DNA from: Chitinophaga sp.
Lineage (GTDB): Bacteria > Bacteroidota > Bacteroidia > Chitinophagales > Chitinophagaceae
DNA length: 64,000 nt
NCBI RefSeq assembly: GCF_017745275.1
Contig: NZ_JAGHZS010000007.1
Span: 316,751 to 380,750 of the forward strand
Reading direction: 5' to 3'
Under the pieces are notes generated by a model, which worked only from the letters and a program-made list of their open reading frames with translations, searched no databases and was not told the origin of the DNA. The translations under genes were made by a program, and so were the position numbers. Position 1 is the stretch's first letter; the number at the start of each line of letters is the position of its first letter. Positions 24,974-32,629 of the stretch are shown here, piece by piece.

Positions 24974-25500
24974 TGTCAAAATTAACTGCCATGAAATCAT
25001 TTATTATTGCTGCCGGTTGTTTCCTGTTATCCGCCTCTGCTGTGAGTGCACAAGACAGATGTTTACGTGAATTCCGTAACAAGCACAGGGCAGGCTCAGA
25101 AGTGCATACTGTATCTATGGGAGGCGTCAGCCTGAAACTGGCCGGCTGGTGTTTATCTTTTGCAGATGATGATGCCGATGCTAAAAGTGTGAAGCATGCG
25201 CTGAAAAATGTGCGGAAGGTAAAGATCTATACTATCTCTAACGTGAACGGTAATACGGTAAGCGGGGAAGATATTGCAGAACTGAAAAGCAACCTGCAAC
25301 GCAATGAACATTTCGATCTGCTGATGGAAGTGAGAGAGAAGGGAAACCTGGTACATGTACTCAACCGGGGCAACGACGATGAGTTGGGCGATGTAGTAAT
25401 GCTGGTGCAGGATCAGTCAGACTTTGTGATCGTCAACCTGCAAACCACTTTAAAAATGTCCGACGTTAATAGCCTGATTCGTCAGTTTGCCTCCAACTGA
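24973..25500 (+). CDS. Secreted DUF4252 protein (second of pair)
   Basis: The protein has 175 residues. ATG 24973 overlaps the preceding stop; ATG 24991 (KSFIIAAGCFLLSASAVSAQ) would give a more standard signal peptide and is an alternative start. The body parallels its neighbour (KNVRKVKIYTISNVNG, FDLLMEVREKGN, DVVMLVQDQSDFVIVNLQ), so this is a tandem paralogue with considerable divergence. It is the last gene of the sigma-factor operon and converges on the DUF721 gene 6 bases away. Confidence 0.85.
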   Translation: MSKLTAMKSFIIAAGCFLLSASAVSAQDRCLREFRNKHRAGSEVHTVSMGGVSLKLAGWCLSFADDDADAKSVKHALKNVRKVKIYTISNVNGNTVSGEDIAELKSNLQRNEHFDLLMEVREKGNLVHVLNRGNDDELGDVVMLVQDQSDFVIVNLQTTLKMSDVNSLIRQFASN

Positions 25501-25506
25501 TCCCTT

Positions 25507-25794
25507 TTACCTGATCATCACCTCTTTAACAATGCTCTCTCCAAGCATTTCATTCACCAACTTGATGATCTTGTCTTTAGAATAAGTCAATTCCTGTTTT
25601 AATGGCGCCACTGTAGTGGTAACAATCAGTTTATGATCAATAAGCTGGATGCTCTGTGTGTAGCGCGCAATGGTTTTACCCATTAATTGTTCCCAGTTAT
25701 CCTGGATGCGTACCTCCATCAGGCGGGGTTTCATCCTGCTTTTATTCATAAATTCCCGGAGTGCATCTCCAATACTCGTTGTTCCGTGGCGCAT
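25507..25794 (-). CDS. DUF721/DciA-like protein
   Basis: The 95-residue protein matches the DUF721 core: IGDALREFMNKSRMKPRLMEVRIQDNWEQLMGKTIARYTQSIQL, LIVTTTVAPLKQELTYSKDKIIKLVNEMLGE. Family members include DciA, the ancestral loader of the replicative helicase. It lies downstream of recF on the same strand, the usual Bacteroidota arrangement, with a palindrome between them. Confidence 0.9.
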   Translation of the reverse strand: MRHGTTSIGDALREFMNKSRMKPRLMEVRIQDNWEQLMGKTIARYTQSIQLIDHKLIVTTTVAPLKQELTYSKDKIIKLVNEMLGESIVKEVMIR

Positions 25795-25814
25795 CCGGCA
25801 AAGCTAAGTTTTTT

Positions 25815-25884
25815 CACGCAAAGCAGCAAAGACGCAAAGGGTGTTTTATTCCTTAGTGTCTTTGCTGCTTTGCATTTCTGCGTG
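25815..25884. repeat. CGCAAAG palindrome (family C) overlapping the recF 3' end
   Basis: The left arm 25815-25840 (CACGCAAAGCAGCAAAG then ACGCAAAGG) pairs with the right arm 25851-25884 (CCTTAGTGTCTTTGCTGC then TTTGCATTTCTGCGTG), with a bulge. The 8-base rhythm on GCAAAG differs from families A and B. The right arm lies inside recF and encodes its last residues. Confidence 0.88.
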
Positions 25885-26967
25885 TCTGTCCACTTCAATG
25901 AGCTGCAGTGCCTGGCCGATACCCGAAAAGGCTTGCCGCAGGCGATCGGCATGGGTATCTGTAATAAATACCTGTCCGTAGTTTTCACTGGCTACCAGGG
26001 CAATCAATCGGGTAACGCGTTCCTGGTCCAGTTTTTCAAACACATCGTCGAGCAGCAGGAGCGGGGGGAATTTTTTATTTTGCCTGATCACATCATATTG
26101 GGCCAGCTTCAAGGCAAACAGGAAACTCTTACGCTGTCCCTGTGAGGCACTGGTTTTCATGAGGTGATCGTTTAGCAGAAAGGAGAGATCATCGCGGTGA
26201 ATGCCGGTACTTGTGCGTTGCAACTGCATGTCGCGGTAACGGGCATTATTCAGTTGTATGGCATAGTCTTCTTCCTGCAGCGTGCACTGGTACTGTATAT
26301 TGACTACTTCGTGGGTGCCGGAGATATAATCGTATAGCTCCTGTACTTTAGGAATGAAGGTCTGGAGGAAGGCTTTCCGGGTTTCATATACGGGCACCCC
26401 GTGCATCACGAGTTGCAGATCAAATACATCGAGGAGGCTATCCTGGTTTTGGCCGGTGGCTGCCATGTTTTTCAGGAGGGTATTCCGTTGTAATAATATT
26501 TTTTGGTAGATGATGAGATGATCGAGGTAGTCAGGATACAGTTGGGAGAGCAGGCTATCGAGCCATTTGCGTCTTTCTTCACTGCCGCCCAGGATGATTT
26601 CTGCATCATCGGGGGCAATCATCACGGCGGGGAACTGCCCGATATGCCGGGAGAAGCGGTCGTACTTATCGTCGTTGAGGCTGATTTCTTTTTTCCCTTC
26701 TTTTACGGTGCAAATGATTTTTTCTGCCTGCTGGTTTCTTTCGAGATAGCCTTCAAGCCGGAATCCATTGGTTTGGTAGCGTACATTCTGGCTTTCATTG
26801 CTGGTAAAATAGCTGCGGGTGAAGCAAAGGTAATAAATGGCGTCCAGCAGGTTGGTTTTGCCGGCGCCATTTCTGCCGGTGATGCCAACGATGCGGTGAC
26901 CAAAGGAAAAGGTCTCCTGCGTGTAATTTTTGAATTGAACGAGTGATATTTTATTAATATAAAACAA
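25846..26967 (-). CDS. recF: DNA replication/repair ATPase RecF
   Basis: The 373-residue SMC-like ATPase begins FYINKISLVQFKNY and has Walker A GRNGAGKTNLLDAIYYL near residue 33. The signature region SQGQRKSFLFALKLAQ and Walker B LLLLDDVFEKLD lie towards the C-terminus. RecF, with RecO and RecR, loads RecA at gaps. The only start upstream of the conserved region is TTG at 26967. The last residues (RHAEMQSSKDTKE) are translated from the family C palindrome and are not expected in RecF, so the native C-terminus probably ended just before them. Confidence 0.95.
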   Translation of the reverse strand: MFYINKISLVQFKNYTQETFSFGHRIVGITGRNGAGKTNLLDAIYYLCFTRSYFTSNESQNVRYQTNGFRLEGYLERNQQAEKIICTVKEGKKEISLNDDKYDRFSRHIGQFPAVMIAPDDAEIILGGSEERRKWLDSLLSQLYPDYLDHLIIYQKILLQRNTLLKNMAATGQNQDSLLDVFDLQLVMHGVPVYETRKAFLQTFIPKVQELYDYISGTHEVVNIQYQCTLQEEDYAIQLNNARYRDMQLQRTSTGIHRDDLSFLLNDHLMKTSASQGQRKSFLFALKLAQYDVIRQNKKFPPLLLLDDVFEKLDQERVTRLIALVASENYGQVFITDTHADRLRQAFSGIGQALQLIEVDRHAEMQSSKDTKE

Positions 26968-27151
26968 AGAAAAAGGTTATTTGTAAATAATAATATGCGA
27001 AAATTATCAATTGTATAACTGATAAAAAACCGCACTAATGGGAACTTCGCTGTGATTCCCTTGCAAATAAATGCAAAACTGTTTGAAATTGATGAATTTG
27101 CATAATTTAATGGGAATTGGAATTCATATTTATATTTTAGGATTTTCCTGT

Positions 27152-27159
27152 TATATTTG
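27152..27159 (+). promoter_or_regulatory. -7 promoter box of pdhA
   Basis: TATATTTG is an exact TAnnTTTG. It lies in frame with pdhA and provides a misleading TTG at 27157. The transcript should begin near 27166. Confidence 0.7.
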
Positions 27160-27177
27160 CGAACAAATTTAGAAAGA

Positions 27178-28188
27178 GTGCAAACTAAAACAGACGTGAA
27201 GACGAAATTCACCAAAGAGACATATCTGTACTGGTATGAATTGATGCTTTTGCTGCGCCGCTTTGAAGAAAAGACAGGCCAATTGTACGGGATGCAGAAA
27301 ATCCGTGGCTTTTGTCATTTGTACATAGGACAGGAAGCAATTGCTGCAGGTGCGATGACAGCTACCAAGCCGGAGGATAAATTCATCACAGCTTATCGTG
27401 ATCATGCGCTGGCAATTGCGAAAGGAATTTCCGCTAAAGCTTGTATGGCAGAACTGTATGGTAAAGCAACCGGTTGTTCGAAAGGAAAGGGAGGCAGTAT
27501 GCACTTTTTCTCCAAGGAACATGGGTTCTTCGGTGGCCATGGTATTGTTGGAGCTCAGATAGGTACAGGTGCCGGACTGGCGCTTGCGGAGCAATACAGA
27601 GGAACAGATAACGTAGTGTTGTGTTTCTTCGGTGATGGTGCTGCCCGTCAGGGGATGCTCCATGAAACCTTTAACATGGCTATGACCTGGAAGCTCCCTG
27701 TAATTTTCATTTGTGAAAATAACATGTACGCGATGGGTACTTCCGTAGAACGTACCTCCAACGTATTGGATATCTATAAGTTGGCCGACGCTTACGAAAT
27801 GCCTGCCGATTCAATCGACGGTATGAGCTGCGAAGCGGTACATGATGGTGTGGAAAGAGCTGTAAAGCGTGCCCGTGAAAAAGGCGGTCCTACTTTACTG
27901 GAAATCAAAACTTACCGCTACCGTGGTCACTCCATGAGTGATCCTGCTAAATATCGTACTAAAGAAGAGCTGGAAGAGTACAAAGAGAAAGATCCAATCA
28001 ACGAAGTACTCAGAGTGATTCAGAAAAATAAATGGGCTACCGAAGCTGAAATTGAAGCTATCAACGAACGCGTAAAAGTAGAAGTTGATGAGTGCGTAAC
28101 TTTCGCAGAAGAGTCTCCATGGCCAAGCGATGATGAATTACTGAAAGACGTTTACATTCAGGAAGATTATCCATTCATCGTTGACTAA
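27178..28188 (+). CDS. pdhA: Pyruvate dehydrogenase E1 component, alpha subunit
   Basis: From GTG 27178 the protein has 336 residues; GTG 27196 is an alternative start. It begins with the E1-alpha pattern TYLYWYELMLLLRRFEEKTGQLYGMQKIRGFCHLYIGQEAIAAG. The thiamine diphosphate motif GDGAARQGMLHETFNMA...ENNMYAMGT and the phosphorylation-loop-like YRYRGHSMSDPAKYR follow. It decarboxylates pyruvate with the beta subunit, which is not adjacent. It ends with a heptamer palindrome starting right after the stop. Confidence 0.94.
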   Translation: MQTKTDVKTKFTKETYLYWYELMLLLRRFEEKTGQLYGMQKIRGFCHLYIGQEAIAAGAMTATKPEDKFITAYRDHALAIAKGISAKACMAELYGKATGCSKGKGGSMHFFSKEHGFFGGHGIVGAQIGTGAGLALAEQYRGTDNVVLCFFGDGAARQGMLHETFNMAMTWKLPVIFICENNMYAMGTSVERTSNVLDIYKLADAYEMPADSIDGMSCEAVHDGVERAVKRAREKGGPTLLEIKTYRYRGHSMSDPAKYRTKEELEEYKEKDPINEVLRVIQKNKWATEAEIEAINERVKVEVDECVTFAEESPWPSDDELLKDVYIQEDYPFIVD

Positions 28189-28290
28189 AGCTTTTAGCCA
28201 TTAGCAGTTAGCTTTTAGCTAATGCAGCAGAAATAACATCTACTGTTCTTCGCTGCATTAGCTAAAAGCTAACGTTAATGGCTAACGGCT
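28189..28290. repeat. Heptamer palindrome, family B, after pdhA
   Basis: The left arm (about 28190-28228) reads GCTTTTA, GCCATTA, GCAGTTA, GCTTTTA, GCTAATG and then CAGC. The right arm (28252-28283) is its complement with one lost base (GCTGCATTA, GCTAAAA, GCTAACG). The loop contains TTCTTCGCTGCAT, the family B core. The repeat starts at the base after the pdhA stop. Confidence 0.93.
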
Positions 28291-28342
28291 GTTTCGATAC
28301 CTATTTAATAACTAAGCAATCAATCACAATTACACCTTTACA

Positions 28343-29044
28343 ATGGCAGAAACTAAAGATAAAGCCACCGTGCCTCAACCTGCAAAAAATGATTTTGACC
28401 TGGAGAAATCCATGCACAAGGCAGAAGACTTCTTCTATAAAAACAAAAACGTTATTTCTATTGCAGTATTAGCAGTAGTAGTAGTGGTAGGCGGTTTCTT
28501 CGCCTATAACCGTTTCGTTAAACAGCCTAATGAAAATAAAGCACAGGAAATGGTTTTCCATGCGCAAAACTACTTTGCAGTAGATTCATTCAAACTGGCA
28601 CTGAACGGCGATGGTAATAACTATGGTTTCTTGCAGGTAGCGGAGAAATATGGTAGCACCCAAGCTGGTAACCTGGCTAAATACAGTGCAGGCGTATGCT
28701 ATATCCGCCTGGGTGAATTCCAGAAAGGTATCGACATGCTGAAATCCTTTAGCTCCAACGATTTGTTGCTCCAACCAACCGCTTATGGTTTGATGGGAGA
28801 TGCTTACATGGAACTGAACAAAACTAACGACGGCATCGAATCTTATAAGAAAGCCGGTCACTACAATGATAATGAGCTGACTGCCCCCGTTTACCTGTTC
28901 CGTGCCGGTTTGGCCCTGGAAAAAGCAGGTAAAGCACAGGATGCTATCGCTATCTATAAAGAAATTAAAGAGAAATTTCCGCAGACTAACGAAGGTCGCG
29001 AAATGGACAAGTACCTGGCAAGACTGGGTGAAGTAAAGAACTAG
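28343..29044 (+). CDS. Single-pass membrane TPR protein (YfgM-like)
   Basis: The 233-residue protein has a short cytoplasmic N-terminus, one membrane helix near 40-56 (VISIAVLAVVVVVGGFFAY), then tetratricopeptide-like helices, including GNLAKYSAGVCYIRLGEFQKGIDMLKSF and APVYLFRAGLALEKAGKAQDAIAIYKEI. This layout resembles YfgM, which assists proteins leaving the Sec translocon; that function is only an analogy. The stop codon TAG is the start of an unbroken heptamer array reaching almost to ribH. Confidence 0.8.
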   Translation: MAETKDKATVPQPAKNDFDLEKSMHKAEDFFYKNKNVISIAVLAVVVVVGGFFAYNRFVKQPNENKAQEMVFHAQNYFAVDSFKLALNGDGNNYGFLQVAEKYGSTQAGNLAKYSAGVCYIRLGEFQKGIDMLKSFSSNDLLLQPTAYGLMGDAYMELNKTNDGIESYKKAGHYNDNELTAPVYLFRAGLALEKAGKAQDAIAIYKEIKEKFPQTNEGREMDKYLARLGEVKN

Positions 29045-29121
29045 CAGTTGGCTTTCAGCCTTTAGCAGTGAGTGCTTAGCTGACTGCTAAAGGTGAATAG
29101 CCGGAAGCTTAAAGCTAAAAG
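29044..29121. repeat. Eleven-unit heptamer array filling the gap before ribH
   Basis: From the last base of the preceding stop codon (29044) to 29120 the sequence divides without remainder into eleven 7-base units, almost all starting with GC: GCAGTTG, GCTTTCA, GCCTTTA, GCAGTGA, GTGCTTA, GCTGACT, GCTAAAG, GTGAATA, GCCGGAA, GCTTAAA, GCTAAAA. CCTTTAGCAGT (29059-29069) and ACTGCTAAAGG (29083-29093) form a perfect 11-bp stem. ribH starts four bases later. Confidence 0.9.
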
Positions 29122-29124
29122 AAT

Positions 29125-29625
29125 ATGTCCGATCACAATAAGAGCTTACTAAATGACGCTGGCATTCTCAACCTGGAGGATGCCAGTGTTGTTATGGTGT
29201 ATACCGAATGGAATGATACCATCGTGAATGAACTGGTAGCAGGTTGCGATAAAGCCCTCGACCAGTATCGTGTTACTAAAACAGAGAAAGTAATCGTACC
29301 AGGTGCTTTCGAATTACCTTACGCCTGCAAACAATATTGGGAAGCCACCAAAGGCACCGGAAAACAGCCTGGCGCTATTATTGCTTTCGGTTGCGTGATC
29401 CGCGGCGAAACCCCTCATTTTGATTATGTGTGCAAAGCCGTAACAGAAGGTATTCTTCAATTGAACCTTCAGTTACCCGTTCCTGTTATATTTGGCATAC
29501 TGACAGTTGACAATGAACAGCAGGCACTGGACAGACTCGGAGGCGCTCATGGTCACAAAGGAGAAGAAGCCGCTATCACAGCGTTGAAAATGATTGCATT
29601 GCAAAGAAAGTTAGCTAACAGCTAA
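29125..29625 (+). CDS. ribH: 6,7-dimethyl-8-ribityllumazine synthase
   Basis: The 166-residue protein has VVMVYTEWNDTIVNELV, the substrate-binding PGAFELPYACK, FGCVIRGETPHFDYVC and the catalytic-His region GGAHGHKGEEA. It makes the lumazine precursor in the penultimate step of riboflavin synthesis. The last codons (LANS, stop) lie within heptamer units GCTAACA and GCTAAAA that continue to the next start. Confidence 0.96.
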   Translation: MSDHNKSLLNDAGILNLEDASVVMVYTEWNDTIVNELVAGCDKALDQYRVTKTEKVIVPGAFELPYACKQYWEATKGTGKQPGAIIAFGCVIRGETPHFDYVCKAVTEGILQLNLQLPVPVIFGILTVDNEQQALDRLGGAHGHKGEEAAITALKMIALQRKLANS

Positions 29626-29641
29626 AAGCTAAAGGCCATAT
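29614..29641. repeat. Short heptamer array across the ribH stop and next start
   Basis: Units GCTAACA, GCTAAAA, GCTAAAG and GCCATAT run from inside ribH to the A and T of the next ATG (29640). The whole 14-base spacer, one stop codon and part of a start codon belong to the array. Confidence 0.8.
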
Positions 29642-30359
29642 GAATGTACAGCTATTTATACCGTGTTTTGTAGACCAGTTGTTTCCGGAAACCGCCTTCA
29701 ATATGGTGAAAGTACTGGAGAAACTGGGTTGTAATGTGATGTATAACACGGAACAAACCTGTTGTGGTCAACCGGCCTACAATGCCGGATACCAGGACGA
29801 GTGCAGAACAATAGCAACCAAGTTTGTAAAGGATTTTAAAACCTTTGATTACATCGTTGCCCCCAGTGGCTCCTGCACTGGTTTTGTGCGGAACTACTAC
29901 GGAAAGTTGTTTGATAATTCTGCTGCTCACAATGATGTAAAACTGCTAAAGAAAAATCTTTTCGAATTCACTGAATTCCTTACAGACGTATTACATGTAA
30001 CTGACCTGGGGGCTACGCTCAACGGTGTAGGCACTTATCACGATGCCTGTGGTGCGCTGCGGGAATGTGGTATCAAGGAAGGACCGCGTAAACTACTGGA
30101 AAAGGTGCGGGGACTGGAATTGAAAGAAATGAATGATAGCGAGGTGTGTTGCGGGTTTGGCGGTACTTTCTCCGTGAAGTTTGAACCCATTTCTATGGGT
30201 ATGGGAGAACAGAAAGTTAACAACGCATTGAACAGTGGCGCCGACTACCTGATTTCTACGGATCTGTCGTGCCTCATGCACCTGGATGGTTATATCCGGA
30301 AGCATGGGTCCAATGTGAAGGTAATGCACATTGCAGATGTACTGGCCAGCGGCTGGTAA
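29640..30359 (+). CDS. CCG-domain (Fe-S) oxidoreductase subunit, LutA/YkgE-like
   Basis: The 239-residue protein has two cysteine-rich CCG domains: EQTCCGQPAYNAG...APSGSCTGFVR and DACGALRECGIKEGPRKLL...EVCCGFGGTFSVKF...STDLSCLMHLDGY. LutA/YkgE proteins form a complex with LutB and LutC that oxidises lactate, and heterodisulfide reductase subunits share the fold. No lutB or lutC adjoins, so the partner is elsewhere or the role differs. It is co-directional with ribH, 14 bases downstream. Confidence 0.88.
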   Translation: MNVQLFIPCFVDQLFPETAFNMVKVLEKLGCNVMYNTEQTCCGQPAYNAGYQDECRTIATKFVKDFKTFDYIVAPSGSCTGFVRNYYGKLFDNSAAHNDVKLLKKNLFEFTEFLTDVLHVTDLGATLNGVGTYHDACGALRECGIKEGPRKLLEKVRGLELKEMNDSEVCCGFGGTFSVKFEPISMGMGEQKVNNALNSGADYLISTDLSCLMHLDGYIRKHGSNVKVMHIADVLASGW

Positions 30360-30407
30360 CGTTAACAGCTAAACGCTATTTATTATCACCCGAAAATTCT
30401 AAATGAT

Positions 30408-30821
30408 ATGAACTATTGGCTGGTGAAGTCTGAACCATTTAAATATTCCTGGGAGCAGTTTGTAAAAGATAAAGTGACTTTCTGGGATGGCGTACGTAAC
30501 TACCAGGCGCGCAACAACCTCAGAGGCATGAAGAAGGGCGACCAGGTATTGTTTTATCATAGTAATGAAGGCATGGAAATCGTAGGCCTGGCTACCGTAG
30601 CCAAAGAAGCTTACCAGGATCCCACCACGCCTGATCCAAACTGGGTAGTAGTAGACCTGAAGCCGCTGAAAGCTTTCAAAAAGTTTGTTACACTGGCTGA
30701 AATGAAAGCCGATAAAAGGCTGGCAAACCTGTCGCTGATCCGCCAGGGACGCTTATCTGTATGCGATGTGAAGCCGGATGAATTTGAAGCCATCATGGAA
30801 ATGGGCGGCATGAAAAAGTAA
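30408..30821 (+). CDS. EVE domain protein
   Basis: The 137-residue protein is essentially a single EVE domain: NYWLVKSEPFKYSWEQF, the WDGVRNYQARNNLRGMKKGDQVLFYHSNEG core, GLATVAKEAYQDPT and WVVVDLKPLKAF. EVE domains are PUA-like folds that read modified bases or RNA modifications. The stand-alone form is widespread and its target here is unknown. Confidence 0.92.
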   Translation: MNYWLVKSEPFKYSWEQFVKDKVTFWDGVRNYQARNNLRGMKKGDQVLFYHSNEGMEIVGLATVAKEAYQDPTTPDPNWVVVDLKPLKAFKKFVTLAEMKADKRLANLSLIRQGRLSVCDVKPDEFEAIMEMGGMKK

Positions 30822-30845
30822 GTATTTTATAGTATTATAAACACG

Positions 30846-30886
30846 AAGGGTATCTTTCTTACAGGAAGATACCCTTTGGTGTTTTT
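30846..30886 (+). terminator. Terminator after the EVE gene
   Basis: AAGGGTATCTT (30846-30856) pairs with AAGATACCCTT (30866-30876), followed by a G/T-rich run with TTTTT. Confidence 0.8.
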
Positions 30887-30944
30887 AGGGAAGCCGGTTA
30901 TGGAATTTTAAGCTCACAAACATCTTATCCCAAAACTGCGCCAT

Positions 30945-31856
30945 ATGAATTATTCCTTTTTGCTCATGTTCAGCACTACTGTGTTGATTTTATCCGGATG
31001 CGGCCACAAAGCAACTACGCCAGTTGTTAGTTTTACACCTCCTGTTATTGCCGCCGACTCCAAAGCTGAAGGTCTTTTATCTGCTGATGAAGGAAAAGCA
31101 ATACCGGCCGAAAACGCCCCGGCTGCACCTGATGATAAAGACTATAGTGCTGCAGTACCCATCTCCCAAAAAATAATAAAAAATGGTAAGCTCGCTTTTT
31201 CTACAGAAGATTTTGATGCATGCAGAAGTCGTATAGCCGATACCGTTAAAAAATACGGTGGTTATATTGCCAACGAAAATCAGGCAAACGGGCGTTTACA
31301 ATTACGCAATGAGCTGGAAATAAAAGTCCCTGCGGCGGTATTTGAACAATGCCTGGAAGCGCTGACAGGCGGCGCATCGCGGATGGATGAGAAGAGTATT
31401 ACCACGCAGGATATTACGGCAGAATATGTAGACCTTGATGCCCGTATGAAGGCGCGGATGGCAGTAGAACAACGTTATCTGCAGATATTACAACAGGCCA
31501 GAAAAGTAGAAGATATATTAGCCGTAGAAGCGCAGTTGAAAAGTATCCGGGAAGATATAGAAGCGGCCAAAGGCCGCCTGCAATACATGGATCACCATGT
31601 GGCCTATAGCAGCATACAGCTCACTTATTACCAGACGATCGCTAATACCGATCCGCAGGCGCCAGGGTTTTTCCGGCAGTCGTGGTTATCGTTACAGGAA
31701 GGCTGGAATGGTACTTTATCGTTTGCGCTGGGTATATTAAGTGCATGGCCTTTGCTGCTTGGTATTGTTTTTCTTATTATTTTTATAAGACGAGGAATAA
31801 GAAAATGGAACCTGAAAAAGACCATTGCCCAAACCCCAACTAACGTAAACCTATAA
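30945..31856 (+). CDS. DUF4349 lipoprotein
   Basis: The 303-residue protein has a lipobox (ILSGCGHK, Cys near residue 18), then the DUF4349 domain: KIIKNGKLAFSTEDFDACR, KYGGYIANENQ, LEIKVPAAVFEQCLEAL, a coiled coil around VEDILAVEAQLKSIREDIEAAKGRLQYMD, and a C-terminal membrane helix followed by a basic tail. Function is unknown; members are membrane-anchored with a periplasmic coiled coil. It lies 10 bases ahead of the sirtuin gene, so the two are probably co-transcribed. Confidence 0.87.
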   Translation: MNYSFLLMFSTTVLILSGCGHKATTPVVSFTPPVIAADSKAEGLLSADEGKAIPAENAPAAPDDKDYSAAVPISQKIIKNGKLAFSTEDFDACRSRIADTVKKYGGYIANENQANGRLQLRNELEIKVPAAVFEQCLEALTGGASRMDEKSITTQDITAEYVDLDARMKARMAVEQRYLQILQQARKVEDILAVEAQLKSIREDIEAAKGRLQYMDHHVAYSSIQLTYYQTIANTDPQAPGFFRQSWLSLQEGWNGTLSFALGILSAWPLLLGIVFLIIFIRRGIRKWNLKKTIAQTPTNVNL

Positions 31857-31866
31857 ACGAATTAAC

Positions 31867-32544
31867 ATGAAACCAAGATTGGTGGTGCTGACCGGAGCCG
31901 GCATCAGTGCAGAAAGCGGCCTCCGGACCTTCCGCGACTCAGATGGATTGTGGGAAGGCTATGATGTATATGAAGTGGCCTCCCCCAAAGGCTGGCAAAA
32001 CAACCCGGCACTGGTACAGGAATTTTATAACAGCCGCCGTAAAGATGTGATGGCGGCCCTGCCTAACGCGGCTCATACCGGGTTGGCGCAACTGGAAGAA
32101 AAATTCGATGTACGGATTATTACCCAGAATATAGACGACCTGCACGAGCGCGGCGGCTCCAGCAGCGTATTACACCTACATGGAGAAATATTCAAAATGC
32201 GTAGTGTGATCAACGAAGAGCTAATCTACGATATACGCGGTGATATCAAAATGGGTGATCTGGCTGCTGACGGCGGGCAACTACGGCCGCATATTGTGTG
32301 GTTCGGTGAAGCGGTTCCGATGATAGAAAAGGCGGTAGCTGAAGTACAGGCGGCGGATATTTTTGTAGTGATTGGTACGTCTTTACAGGTGTATCCTGCT
32401 GCGAATCTTTTACAATATGTGAAGTTCAGAACGCCTACCTATTTCATTGACCGTAAGATTCCAATGATTGAATCCGGCGTGAACCAGTTCCGCATTGAAA
32501 AGCCCGCTACAGAAGGGGTGAAGGAACTGCTCAGCATTTTATAA
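31867..32544 (+). CDS. Sirtuin-type NAD-dependent deacylase (class III-like) without zinc cysteines
   Basis: The 225-residue protein has the NAD-binding GAGISAESGLRTFRDSDGLW, TQNIDDLHERGG and the catalytic His in HLHGEIFKMR. FYNSRR matches the Tyr-xx-Arg pocket that lets CobB/SIRT5-type enzymes remove succinyl or malonyl groups. The four zinc-binding cysteines expected between HGE and the HIVWFGE segment are absent: the protein contains no cysteine at all. Either the zinc module has been replaced by a compact loop or a different metal-free subtype is present. It probably deacylates lysines. Confidence 0.9.
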   Translation: MKPRLVVLTGAGISAESGLRTFRDSDGLWEGYDVYEVASPKGWQNNPALVQEFYNSRRKDVMAALPNAAHTGLAQLEEKFDVRIITQNIDDLHERGGSSSVLHLHGEIFKMRSVINEELIYDIRGDIKMGDLAADGGQLRPHIVWFGEAVPMIEKAVAEVQAADIFVVIGTSLQVYPAANLLQYVKFRTPTYFIDRKIPMIESGVNQFRIEKPATEGVKELLSIL

Positions 32545-32552
32545 AAATAAAA

Positions 32553-32573
32553 ACCTCCCCGCTCTGGGGAGGT
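32553..32573 (-). terminator. Terminator for the saccharopine-dehydrogenase-like gene
   Basis: ACCTCCCC (32553-32560) pairs with GGGGAGGT (32566-32573). On the minus strand the stem is followed by TTTTTATTTTTA, which indicates it serves the minus-strand gene ending at 32630. Confidence 0.8.
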
Positions 32574-32629
32574 ATCACAAGTCCTTGGTGCCCGATAGAG
32601 TCCATCATAGGAAAACAATAACTTTTGCT

